Assembly: GCA_029557915.1 (NCBI GenBank)
Contig: JAKQHS010000030.1
Span: forward strand, 124,001-188,000
DNA from: Bacteroidota bacterium
Lineage (GTDB): Bacteria; Bacteroidota; Bacteroidia; Chitinophagales; Saprospiraceae
Length of the DNA: 64,000 nucleotides
Direction: 5' to 3'
Below are positions 44,159 through 52,466 of this stretch, piece by piece. Every line of letters begins with the position of its first letter. Position 1 is the first letter of the stretch. The translations under genes and the position numbers were made by a program. Under the pieces are notes generated by a model that searched no databases, was not told the origin of the DNA, and saw only the letters and a list, made by a program, of their open reading frames with translations.

Positions 44159-45972
44159 ACCGGGAAGCATTCAAACTGGTGCAGCCGACCATCCCTGAAT
44201 TGCCCGGGATATATAAATTCCTGGATGAGAAAGGGACGATCCTCTATGTGGGCAAAGCGAAAAACCTGCTCAAGAGGACCTCCTCGTATTTCCTGGATTC
44301 GAAAAACCACAGTTTTAAAACCGTGACCATGGTGCGGCACGCGGTGCGCCTTGAATTCCTGGTGGTGGAGACCGAACACGATGCCCTCCTCCTGGAGAGC
44401 ACGCTGATCAAAAAAAACCAACCCCGGTACAATGTCAGTTTGAAAGACGGCCGGTCTTTTGCCTTTATATGTATCAAAAAAGAAAATTTTCCCCGTATTT
44501 TTTTTACCCGCAGGGTTTTTCGCGACGGATCGGAATATTTCGGCCCCTACACTTCCAAATACAAGGCGGAAATCGTCCTCGATTTTGTCAAATCGCTCTT
44601 CCCCCTCCGCAACTGCACCCTTAATCTCAGTCCGGAAAACATCAAAAATCACAAGTTCAAGGTCTGCCTGGAATATCATGTAAAAAACTGCCTGGGGCCC
44701 TGCGAAGGATTTGAGTCCAAGGCGGATTACGATGACCGGATACGCCAGATCCGGAATATCCTCAACGGCAATTTTTCGGAGGTCACCGCTTACCTGCAGG
44801 AGCAGATGGAACTCTGCGCTTCAAACCTGGATTTTGAATCCGCCCAGGCCTGCAAGATCAGGCTGGATGCCTTCAACGATTACCAGTCCAAGTCGATGGT
44901 GGTCCATCCATCCATTGGCGACGTGGATGTATTCAGCATCGAACTGGAGGATCACGAAGGGACCGTCAACTACCTGAGGATCATTAAAGGGGCCCTGATC
45001 AATTCGCATACCTTTGAACTTGATAAAAACCTGGACCAGGACCCGGAAATGATCCTCGCTTACGCCATCCTCGAATGCCGGGAACTTTTTTCGAGCATTG
45101 CCGATGAGATCATCGTGCCTTATCCTGTGGATCTCCCCGGGGAACGGTTAAAAATCACCGTACCTCAGCGGGGGGACAAGAAAAAACTCCTTGAACTCTC
45201 GCAAAAGAACCTCCGGTATTACATCCTGGCCAAAAAAAGCGAGATCGCCACCCATACGACCAAACCCGTTGCGGTCCAGCGGATCCTCAATACCCTGCGC
45301 ATAGACCTCCGTATGGAAAAAGACCCGGCGCATATTGAATGTTTTGACAACAGCAATATCCAGGGCAGCCACCCGGTAGCTGCCTGCGTCGTTTTCAAAA
45401 ACGCGAAGCCTGCCAAAAACGAATACCGGCATTACCATGTAAAGACGGTGGAGGGGCCAAACGATTTCGCTTCCATGTCGGAGATCGTGTACAGGCGCTA
45501 TAAAAGGGTCCTGGATGAAAACAAACCCCTGCCCGACCTGATCGTCATTGATGGAGGCAAGGGTCAGCTCCATGCGGCCATGGAAAGCATCATCCGGCTT
45601 GGCCTTGAAAACAAAGTCAAGGTGGTTGGGATAGCCAAAAGACTGGAAGAAATCTATTTCCCCAATGACCCGGTACCGCTTTACATCAATAAAAAATCGG
45701 AATCGCTTAAAGTGATCCAGAAAATCAGGAATGAGGCCCACCGGTTCGCCATCCTCTTCCATCGTGACCAGCGTTCGCGGTCGCTCCTGAGTACAGGTCT
45801 GACCGACATTCCCGGCATCGCCAAAAAATCAGCCGAAACGCTGCTTAAACATTTCGGTTCCATGGCCAGGGTACAGGAGGCCGGCCTGGAAGAAATGGCC
45901 CCCCTGATCGGCCGTAAAAAAGCGGACTTGGTCTACCGGTATTTCCGTCCCGAGGCGGAAGAAGAAGAATAG
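44155..45972 (+). CDS. uvrC: Excinuclease ABC subunit C (UvrC)
   Basis: A 605-residue nucleotide excision repair nuclease. The GIY-YIG domain for the 3' cut starts LPGIYKFLDEKGTILYVGKA, a cysteine cluster follows (NCTL, CLEYHVKNCLGPC), then a UVR helix pair (SNLDFESAQACKIR) that binds UvrB. The RNase H-like 5' nuclease has ECFDNSNIQGSHPVA and DLIVIDGGKGQLH, and a C-terminal double helix-hairpin-helix includes TDIPGIAKKSAETLL. The length is normal. The four-base overlap with the flavoprotein gene implies co-transcription with an unrelated catabolic pair. Confidence 0.97.
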   Translation: MNREAFKLVQPTIPELPGIYKFLDEKGTILYVGKAKNLLKRTSSYFLDSKNHSFKTVTMVRHAVRLEFLVVETEHDALLLESTLIKKNQPRYNVSLKDGRSFAFICIKKENFPRIFFTRRVFRDGSEYFGPYTSKYKAEIVLDFVKSLFPLRNCTLNLSPENIKNHKFKVCLEYHVKNCLGPCEGFESKADYDDRIRQIRNILNGNFSEVTAYLQEQMELCASNLDFESAQACKIRLDAFNDYQSKSMVVHPSIGDVDVFSIELEDHEGTVNYLRIIKGALINSHTFELDKNLDQDPEMILAYAILECRELFSSIADEIIVPYPVDLPGERLKITVPQRGDKKKLLELSQKNLRYYILAKKSEIATHTTKPVAVQRILNTLRIDLRMEKDPAHIECFDNSNIQGSHPVAACVVFKNAKPAKNEYRHYHVKTVEGPNDFASMSEIVYRRYKRVLDENKPLPDLIVIDGGKGQLHAAMESIIRLGLENKVKVVGIAKRLEEIYFPNDPVPLYINKKSESLKVIQKIRNEAHRFAILFHRDQRSRSLLSTGLTDIPGIAKKSAETLLKHFGSMARVQEAGLEEMAPLIGRKKADLVYRYFRPEAEEEE

Positions 45973-46059
45973 CAGGCGACTGCCCTGATCATAAAGGCTC
46001 TAGCCCCAGAGATGCCGTAAAATATATATCTTCGCCCTGTTTTTTAATACGAAAAGCGC

Positions 46060-47136
46060 ATGTTGACTGTCGGGATTATTTCAAGTAAAGGCGACCCCAG
46101 AATTGCACTAGTACCGGAAACGGTTGATAAATACCTCAAATTACCCTGTACCCTCCTGTTTGAGAAAGGCTGTGGGCAATCCGCATCCATTCCGGATGAA
46201 GTTTTCGGGACCAAAGTCGTTTTTGAACCGCGGACGGAGGTCCTCAGTAAATCCGATATCCTGCTCAGCCCGCTGCCCCCGGAACGGGACGACCTCCAGC
46301 ATATCCGTCCCGGTACGGTGCTGGTTTCCATGTTTGCCCCCTTCCAGAACCCCGGTGTGGCCGACCCCCTGAAAGAAAAACAAGTCTCCGCCTATTCCCT
46401 GGATATGATCCCGAGATCGACCCTGGCGCAGGCCATGGATGTGCTTTCTTCCATGGCATCCATAGCCGGGTATAAAGCGGTCCTCCTGGCTGCTTCCCTC
46501 CTGCCCAGGTATTTCCCTATGCTGATGACCGCCAGCGGCACCATCAAGCCCGCCAAAGCCCTGGTCCTGGGAGCAGGGGTGGCTGGCTTACAGGCTATTG
46601 CCACGGCAAGGAGGCTGGGCGCAGTGGTTGAGGTCTTTGATACCCGGAAAGCGGTGAAGGAGGAAGTCGAGAGTCTGGGGGCAAAATTTGTAGAAGTGGA
46701 AGGAGCAAAGGACGAAAAATCAGCCGGCGGTTACGCTGTAGAGCAAACTGAAGAATTTCTGGCAAAGCAAAGGCAAATGGTCCAGGAGAGGGCAGCAAAA
46801 TCCGATGTGATCATCTGCACGGCGCAGGTCCGGGGCCGCAAGGCGCCGGTCCTGATTACCTCAGATACGGTGGCCAAAATGCGCCCGGGTTCCGTCATCG
46901 TGGACCTGGCTTCATCTACGGGGGGCAACTGTGAAGTCACCCGGGACAAACAAACGATCAACCATCTGGGGATTACGATCATCGGCAACAGCCAGCTGGC
47001 AGATACCGTTGCCATAGACGCCAGTTTTTTATTGAGCAACAATTACCTGAATTTTCTCAAAATGCTGGTGAAAGAAGGAAAAATAAACCACGACGCAGGC
47101 AATGAAATCCTTCGTTCGTCCTGTATCACCTTATAA
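46060..47136 (+). CDS. pntAA: NAD(P) transhydrogenase subunit alpha 1 (PntAA)
   Basis: A 358-residue NAD(H)-binding domain I of the proton-translocating transhydrogenase, related to alanine dehydrogenase. It has the Rossmann loop VLGAGVAGLQAIATARRLGA near residue 170, VEVFDTRKAV, and the mobile-loop region with DVIICTAQVRGRKAPVLI. The complex drives NADP+ reduction by NADH with the proton gradient. The alpha subunit is split into AA and AB, as in Rhodospirillum. A TATCTTCG box (46027-46034, one mismatch to consensus) lies 25 bases before the ATG. Confidence 0.95.
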   Translation: MLTVGIISSKGDPRIALVPETVDKYLKLPCTLLFEKGCGQSASIPDEVFGTKVVFEPRTEVLSKSDILLSPLPPERDDLQHIRPGTVLVSMFAPFQNPGVADPLKEKQVSAYSLDMIPRSTLAQAMDVLSSMASIAGYKAVLLAASLLPRYFPMLMTASGTIKPAKALVLGAGVAGLQAIATARRLGAVVEVFDTRKAVKEEVESLGAKFVEVEGAKDEKSAGGYAVEQTEEFLAKQRQMVQERAAKSDVIICTAQVRGRKAPVLITSDTVAKMRPGSVIVDLASSTGGNCEVTRDKQTINHLGITIIGNSQLADTVAIDASFLLSNNYLNFLKMLVKEGKINHDAGNEILRSSCITL

Positions 47137-47150
47137 TATCCAATAGCCTT

Positions 47151-47456
47151 ATGTTAGACTGGATTCAAAACCACCAACAGATCATCTACATCGTATTGCT
47201 GATGGTCTTCCTCGGGATCGAAGTGATCGGCCGGGTGCCCAGCGTACTGCACACCCCGCTGATGAGCGGGGCCAACGCCATCCACGGCGTGGTCATCATC
47301 GGCGCCATCATCGTCATGGGCAAGGCGGAGCCGGACAACTACCTGGCCCTCCTCCTCGGTTTTCTCGCGGTGATCCTGGGAGCGCTGAATGTGGCAGGAG
47401 GATTTGTAGTGACGGACCGCATGCTCGAAATGTTTAAGCAAAAGAAATCGAAATAA
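47151..47456 (+). CDS. pntAB: NAD(P) transhydrogenase subunit alpha 2 (PntAB)
   Basis: A 101-residue membrane subunit with three helices: IVLLMVFLGIEVIG, GANAIHGVVIIGAIIVMG and YLALLLGFLAVILGALNVAGGF. It forms part of the proton channel of the transhydrogenase. The SGANAIHGV segment is typical. It starts 14 bases after pntAA and shares one base with the pntB start. Confidence 0.94.
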   Translation: MLDWIQNHQQIIYIVLLMVFLGIEVIGRVPSVLHTPLMSGANAIHGVVIIGAIIVMGKAEPDNYLALLLGFLAVILGALNVAGGFVVTDRMLEMFKQKKSK

Positions 47457-48874
47457 TGGAGTTGAGTTTACTTACGATCATCTATCTGGTTGCCGCCGTC
47501 ACCTTTATACTGGGCCTGAAGATGCTTTCCAGCCCGGCCTCCGCCCGCAAAGGCAACCTCATCGCAGCCTTCGGTATGGTCCTGGCGATCCTCGGCACTA
47601 TTTTTTTCTACCGGGATGAAGAGGGCAAGGTCCTTCACAATTACCTCTGGATCTTCGGCGGCCTGGCCATAGGCTCGGGCGCGGGATGGGTGGCCGCCCG
47701 GAAAGTAAAAATGACCGCGATGCCCGAGCTGGTCAGCTTATTCAACGGTATGGGAGGGGCCTGCGCGGCGCTCATTTCCCTGATTGAATTCAATCACCTC
47801 AGCCATTCCGCCGGCAATCTGTCCGCGGTAAGCGGGGGAACCCTGCTCATCATTTTCCTGGGACTCATCATCGGATCCATATCTTTTGCCGGGAGTGTGG
47901 TCGCCTGGGGAAAACTCAACGGCAGGATTAAAGATTTTTCATTCAAAGGCCAGCATTGGATCAATTTTATCATCCTGGCCCTGGTCGTTTTCCTCGTCGC
48001 TTTCATCCTGATCTCAAGGCCGGAAACCAGCGGGATGCTTTTTTATGCCGTATTATTTTTGTCCCTCCTTTATGGTTTCTTTTTTGTGATGCCGATCGGT
48101 GGAGCCGATATGCCGGTGGTGATCTCCCTGCTTAATTCATTCACCGGGGTTGCCGCCGCTTCCGGCGGTTTTCTTTATGATAACAAAGCCATGCTCACCG
48201 GAGGGATCCTGGTAGGGGCTGCCGGAACATTGTTGACCATCCTCATGTGCAAAGCCATGAACCGCTCCATTTTTAATGTTTTGGTTGGCAATTTTGGCGG
48301 AGGTGCGGCAGCGGCCACCGGTGCAGCAGCGGGAGGGGCCCGGGCGGTGAAAGAAATTACGGCCAGTGACCTGGCCATCAATCTCAATTATTCAAAATCC
48401 GTGGTGGTGGTTCCGGGTTACGGCCTTGCCGTGGCACAAGCCCAGAAAACGGTGAAAGAACTCGAGGATGTTCTGGAAGCCAATGGAGTGGAAGTGCGCT
48501 ATGCGATTCACCCGGTTGCCGGCCGGATGCCCGGGCATATGAATGTATTGCTGGCCGAGGCCAATGTGCCTTATCCTAAACTGGTCGACCTGGAAGAAGC
48601 CAATGAAATGCTGGCTCAGGCCGATGTAGTCCTGGTCCTGGGGGCAAACGACGTGGTCAACCCTGCTGCAAAAGACGATCCCACCAGCCCGATATACGGC
48701 ATGCCGGTCCTGGAGGTTTGGAATGCCAAGTTGGTCGTTGTAGTGAAAAGGTCTATGGGTGCCGGATATGCCGGTATTGAAAATCCCCTCTTTTTCCATG
48801 ACCGGACCAAAATGTTGTTTGGAGATGCCAAAAAAGTACTTCAGGACCTGGTCAATGAAGTAAAAGCCTTGTAA
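47456..48874 (+). CDS. pntB: NAD(P) transhydrogenase subunit beta (PntB)
   Basis: A 472-residue subunit with nine or so membrane helices (domain II) followed by the NADP(H)-binding domain III from about residue 285: VVVPGYGLAVAQAQ, IHPVAGRMPGHMNVLLAEA, VLVLGANDVVNPAA and VVVVKRSMGAGYAG, all family signatures. It completes the three-gene operon. The C-terminal cytosolic domain exchanges hydride with PntAA. Confidence 0.96.
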   Translation: MELSLLTIIYLVAAVTFILGLKMLSSPASARKGNLIAAFGMVLAILGTIFFYRDEEGKVLHNYLWIFGGLAIGSGAGWVAARKVKMTAMPELVSLFNGMGGACAALISLIEFNHLSHSAGNLSAVSGGTLLIIFLGLIIGSISFAGSVVAWGKLNGRIKDFSFKGQHWINFIILALVVFLVAFILISRPETSGMLFYAVLFLSLLYGFFFVMPIGGADMPVVISLLNSFTGVAAASGGFLYDNKAMLTGGILVGAAGTLLTILMCKAMNRSIFNVLVGNFGGGAAAATGAAAGGARAVKEITASDLAINLNYSKSVVVVPGYGLAVAQAQKTVKELEDVLEANGVEVRYAIHPVAGRMPGHMNVLLAEANVPYPKLVDLEEANEMLAQADVVLVLGANDVVNPAAKDDPTSPIYGMPVLEVWNAKLVVVVKRSMGAGYAGIENPLFFHDRTKMLFGDAKKVLQDLVNEVKAL

Positions 48875-49025
48875 AGCAGGGGGAAGTGCTCAGGAACTAA
48901 ATATTCTTGAGGGAGCATATTTTTCACTGCTTTTGATCAAAAAAGAGCAAAAAACCAGGATTTAGTAAAAAAGGAGCAAAAAAAAACGGAGAATAGAGAA
49001 TTTTATTTCAATACTTTCCGTTAAC

Positions 49026-49118
49026 AATAAAGTGAGAGAGCGCAGCCCCTGTTCGTTTTTTACAATTTGAGTATCTCAGGAGTAAATTTTTCTCTTCTTA
49101 TTCAGGGGCTGTTTTTTT
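49026..49118 (+). ncRNA. Candidate small RNA or long-loop terminator after pntB
   Basis: In the 292-base gap 48875-49166, CAGCCCCTG (49043-49051) pairs with CAGGGGCTG (49103-49111) and seven Ts follow (49112-49118). The 51-base interior can pair further (AATTT 49064-49068 with AAATT 49084-49088). An imperfect -7 box TACTTTCC lies at 49012-49019. A stem with a large inner bubble and a U tail resembles 6S-type RNA, but this may simply be the pntB terminator. The rest of the gap holds A-rich direct repeats around GAGCAAAAAA and no gene. Confidence 0.35.
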
Positions 49119-49166
49119 ACTTAACGTTTTATTTCTTTCCCATGCTGCCCAGGAGGGGGTAGTTTT

Positions 49167-49646
49167 TTATTCCTTTAATTCAATAATCCGGAACCTGCCT
49201 TCATAACCATAGCTCAATGTCCCGGAATTTTTTAATCTGAGCCGGGCATGGAGACTTAGTTCCTGTCCGGAAATTGCCAGTTTCACCCTACCCTTCCGTA
49301 CCGGTGTTTCCTTTTTGTCCTGATAGACCACTCCAAGAATATCCCTCTTTCCAAAAGCACTGAATGGTTTTTTCCTGAACCGGTAACTTCCCGGAAGGAA
49401 CGATTTGCCACGATCGGTTTTGACCAGGATCCACAATACCCGGTTTTTATTCAAGGCATCATGAAAGGTGATTTCCCAGCGGTCGGCCTCCGGTCCGGCT
49501 TCTTTATGGATGACCGTAGCCGAACCAATGCCGGGTGCCCGGTTCGGGGCCGGCTGGCTATTCAGCGGATGGATTTGCAAGCCGCTGACTGTGAGGAGCA
49601 GCAATAACCGGATTGCGTTATAGCTTCTGTTAGACCCCTTGCCCAT
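49167..49646 (-). CDS. Secreted protein of unknown function
   Basis: A 159-residue protein starting at ATG 49646 with a signal peptide (AIRLLLLLTVSGLQIHPLNS). The mature part is about 130 residues, basic, with alternating hydrophobic residues that predict beta strands (DRWEITFHDALNKNRVLWILV, about residues 53-73; YGYEGRFRIIELKE at the end). No domain is recognised. It sits 83 bases downstream of the LolA-like pair in the same direction. Confidence 0.6.
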   Translation of the reverse strand: MGKGSNRSYNAIRLLLLLTVSGLQIHPLNSQPAPNRAPGIGSATVIHKEAGPEADRWEITFHDALNKNRVLWILVKTDRGKSFLPGSYRFRKKPFSAFGKRDILGVVYQDKKETPVRKGRVKLAISGQELSLHARLRLKNSGTLSYGYEGRFRIIELKE

Positions 49647-49729
49647 ATAACAACTGTAACCTTTACGCGGAGTAACGGTACGGACCTGGTTTATTAAAAA
49701 CATCCAGGATTTAGCAGTGGAACAAATAC

Positions 49730-50434
49730 TCAGTTGATGAAGAACATCGAATCCGGGATGTCCACATTGAATTTCAGTTCGGTCACGGTCATCTCCATCT
49801 GGAACTGTCCGTTGTTCAACTGCATTTTGTGGGCAAAAAGAATGCCATCCACCGGCTTGTAATCCTTCATATCGATCACGGTTTCGACTTTGGTTCCCTG
49901 GAATTCCCCGGTGGTAGCCATGCGGGACAACAGTCCGGTGCTGGCATTAAAATACATTTTGGAAGTGGTACCGTCCGCGTCCACGGCCAGGATCCGGTGG
50001 CAATCCTCCCCTTCTATCTTTTCCATTCCGTCATGTTTGAGCGTCACCTCTCCATTGATGATGGACAACTGGGGGAAAATTTTTCCCTGGTTGGCGATCT
50101 GTTTGATCAATTTTTCATCGTCAATCGTCTGGTTGCCCTGCATCCCGCCTATAAAAGCACGGGTACCGTCGTATTTTTGTTCAAACATGACATTGCCCTG
50201 CATGGTGGATTTCATATAGAACTTCCCATCCTTATACCAGGCCTCCGACTCGGAGATGCCAAAAGGCATATTGATCTCCATTTTCCTCGTCATGGTTTTG
50301 ATCGCAGACAGCTTTTCTTTCCCTCCGCTTTTCGCAATACTGTTCTGAATGACTTCCAACGCTTTAGCATCGGACTGGCCGAGGACAGGCAAAGCCAGGA
50401 GCAGGACCAGAAACAAGAGGATTGAATTTTTCAT
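49730..50434 (-). CDS. Secreted LolA-like protein, downstream paralogue
   Basis: A 234-residue protein with a signal peptide (NSILLFLVLLLALPVLGQ) and a beta-rich domain resembling outer membrane lipoprotein carrier (LolA/LolB) folds. Markers shared with its upstream neighbour are KALEVIQNSIAKSGGKEKL, FEQKYDGTRAFIGGMQGNQTI (about residues 103-123), YFNASTGLLSRM and a closing DIPDSMFFIN. The same pattern occurs in Bacteroidota proteins annotated as outer membrane lipoprotein-sorting or insulinase-tail domains. There is no lipobox here, unlike in the paralogue. Function is not known. Confidence 0.7.
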   Translation of the reverse strand: MKNSILLFLVLLLALPVLGQSDAKALEVIQNSIAKSGGKEKLSAIKTMTRKMEINMPFGISESEAWYKDGKFYMKSTMQGNVMFEQKYDGTRAFIGGMQGNQTIDDEKLIKQIANQGKIFPQLSIINGEVTLKHDGMEKIEGEDCHRILAVDADGTTSKMYFNASTGLLSRMATTGEFQGTKVETVIDMKDYKPVDGILFAHKMQLNNGQFQMEMTVTELKFNVDIPDSMFFIN

Positions 50435-50452
50435 TTTTATAATAGTTAAAGA

Positions 50453-51238
50453 TTAATTGATGAGGAATAACTGGTCCGGCAGGTCGCTGTTGATCATCAG
50501 AGCCGTGATTTTCATGTCCAGGGGAAAAGGCACCGCCCCGCCGGTCATTTTTACCTGGTGGGGAAATTTCACCCCGTTCACTTCCTTGTAGTCCCCGAAA
50601 TCCATGGTTTGGGTGGATTTCTGTCCCATGGCGTCGACCGTGGCGATGGTCCGTAACAGGAGGTGGGAGGCCGCGTCAAAATACTGGGTGGATTCGTTTT
50701 TATCCTCATCCGTGACCGTGATTTTGTGGACGGTCTTACCATCCAGTTCTTCGGTTCCAAGATATTTTTTCAGCGACTTGGAAGACGTGAGCTGATCGAG
50801 TTCATCAAACATGCGGGCCTGTTTGCGCACTCCTTTAAGAGTTTGTTCGTCCGTGATCTTCTGATTGCCGCCCATGCCTGATACCTGAAGGGTTGTCCCG
50901 TCGAACTTTTGCTCCATTACGGTGGAACCGGCCATTTCGGTTTTCATGGCCATCTTTCCGTCCTTTATAAACTGGGTGATCAGGAGGTCCCCCATTCCGG
51001 TAGAGGCAGACATTTTCATCATGACGGATTTTACGGAGGTCAGTTTATCGCTGCCCCCGATGGCATTTATATAATTTTTCAGCACGTCGATGGCTTTTTG
51101 GTCCGATTCATTGGTTTTTGCCGCAACGGGCGTATCGCTTTTTTCCGGAGGAGCCTGGACCGCAGTCGCTGTTTTCTTGGAACAGGAAACCATTCCTAAT
51201 GCAAAGATGAACAGGAATAAATAAAAGGCATTTTTCAT
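50453..51238 (-). CDS. LolA-like lipoprotein, upstream paralogue
   Basis: A 261-residue protein with a lipoprotein signal (FYLFLFIFALGMVSC then SKK, cleavage before Cys) and the same domain as the gene 18 bases downstream: VLKNYINAIGGSDKLTSV, VMEQKFDGTTLQVSGMGGNQK, YFDAASHLLLRT and the end SDLPDQLFLIN. Similarity along the whole length shows tandem duplication. It is predicted to be anchored in a membrane facing the periplasm. The ATG at 51238 is chosen because it begins the signal sequence. Confidence 0.72.
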   Translation of the reverse strand: MKNAFYLFLFIFALGMVSCSKKTATAVQAPPEKSDTPVAAKTNESDQKAIDVLKNYINAIGGSDKLTSVKSVMMKMSASTGMGDLLITQFIKDGKMAMKTEMAGSTVMEQKFDGTTLQVSGMGGNQKITDEQTLKGVRKQARMFDELDQLTSSKSLKKYLGTEELDGKTVHKITVTDEDKNESTQYFDAASHLLLRTIATVDAMGQKSTQTMDFGDYKEVNGVKFPHQVKMTGGAVPFPLDMKITALMINSDLPDQLFLIN

Positions 51239-51321
51239 TTTTTGATGTTTAAGATGAAAGGTATAAGTATGAGAAATGTAAAAGTGAGTTCGCAGTTGGG
51301 ATTCTAACAAAACGGGCCTAT

Positions 51322-52167
51322 TCAGGGTTCCAAATTAACCGATTTTTCTAGAATATGAGTCCTCATGGAAGACTGCATTTTCAAGGCCTCTTCGCGTGCG
51401 GCCTGGATATAGTCCGGTCCCGCCGAAGCATAAAGGATGCTGCGGGACGCGTTGATCAGGAGGTCGCCGCTGGTGGTCATCGCCTGCTTCATCACCTGGC
51501 CCAGGTCACCGCCCTGGGCTCCAACCCCTGGTATGAGCAGAAAATATTCAGGCAACAGGTTTCTCACCTCCAGCAAATTCCCGATCCGGGTCGCCCCCGC
51601 CACATACATGAGTTGGTCGGGACTCCCCCACCGGCTGGATAGATGAATTACTTCTTCGAACAGCTTTCGGCCGGAAGCCATCCGCTGAAGCTGAAAATCC
51701 TCCGCCCCGGTATTACTGGTCAGGGCCAGCAGGATGGCCCAGCGTCCCGGCCGCGACAGAAAAGGCAATACCGAATCCCTTCCCATGTAAGGGCTCACGG
51801 TTACGGCATCAGCATCCAGTTGTTCAAAACAGGCGCGGGCATAAAGTTCCCCGGTGTTTCCGATATCGCCCCTCTTGGCGTCCAGGATGACAAACCGTCT
51901 TTTATCCCGGATATAGGCAATAGTATCTGCCATGGCCTGCCAGCCGGCCTGCCCCATGGCTTCATAAAAAGCGGCATTGATCTTATAAGCCACGGCAAGG
52001 TCTGCCGTAGCATCGATGATGGATTTATTAAAATCGAAGACTTTGTCTTTCCCGGTTACCGCCCGGGGGATCCTGGTTTCGTCCGTGTCCAGTCCAATGC
52101 AAAGGCATGATTGAAGTTCCCGGATGGCCCGGTTGAGGGCCTGTCTGTCCCAAAACGGGGTATTCAT
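51322..52167 (-). CDS. pyrF: Orotidine 5'-phosphate decarboxylase (PyrF, long type)
   Basis: A 281-residue TIM-barrel enzyme making UMP, the last step of pyrimidine synthesis. The catalytic segment reads VILDAKRGDIGNTGE with the Asp-Lys-Asp charge network; YKINAAFYEAMG and LIPGVGAQGGDLGQV (phosphate loop) are also present. It is the longer Myxococcus-type family (about 280 residues) rather than the E. coli type (245). Its start shares one base with the stop of the NifU-domain gene. Confidence 0.95.
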   Translation of the reverse strand: MNTPFWDRQALNRAIRELQSCLCIGLDTDETRIPRAVTGKDKVFDFNKSIIDATADLAVAYKINAAFYEAMGQAGWQAMADTIAYIRDKRRFVILDAKRGDIGNTGELYARACFEQLDADAVTVSPYMGRDSVLPFLSRPGRWAILLALTSNTGAEDFQLQRMASGRKLFEEVIHLSSRWGSPDQLMYVAGATRIGNLLEVRNLLPEYFLLIPGVGAQGGDLGQVMKQAMTTSGDLLINASRSILYASAGPDYIQAAREEALKMQSSMRTHILEKSVNLEP

Positions 52168-52466
52168 CAGGAGACTGCGATTACGGCGCTGACCTCCGGG
52201 AATTTTGATTTAATCGCCTGTTCAATTCCGGCACGGAGGGTAAAAGCGGACATGGAACAGGATTGGCAATTGCCGAGCCACTTAATCTTAACCGTTAAAT
52301 CCTCTGTAAAATCGATCACTTCCACATCTCCCCCATCTACGGCCAGGTGGGGCCGCAATTCATCCAGGGCCTGATCGATTTCCTGAATTTTTTTTTCCTT
52401 GCTTTTCCTGGTCAAGTTCATTTTCAAGTCCAAATTTACAGGAAAAACGACAATGGCCGGGGTCAT
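52167..52466 (-). CDS. NifU C-terminal domain (Nfu-type) Fe-S carrier
   Basis: A 99-residue protein with the Nfu domain: QALDELRPHLAVDGGDVEVI, then KWLGNCQSCSMSAFTL with the CxxC pair that holds a [4Fe-4S] cluster between two subunits. It has only the domain itself (no A-type N-terminal half as in NfuA). The ATG at 52466 overlaps the mrp stop codon by four bases; an internal ATG at 52421 is an alternative. Linkage to mrp fits a role in Fe-S delivery. Confidence 0.88.
   Translation of the reverse strand: MTPAIVVFPVNLDLKMNLTRKSKEKKIQEIDQALDELRPHLAVDGGDVEVIDFTEDLTVKIKWLGNCQSCSMSAFTLRAGIEQAIKSKFPEVSAVIAVS

Noticed and set aside
49026-49118. A tRNA or tmRNA in the pntB downstream gap
   Set aside because: No cloverleaf, T-loop (GTTCRANNC) or CCA-type end can be fitted to this sequence.
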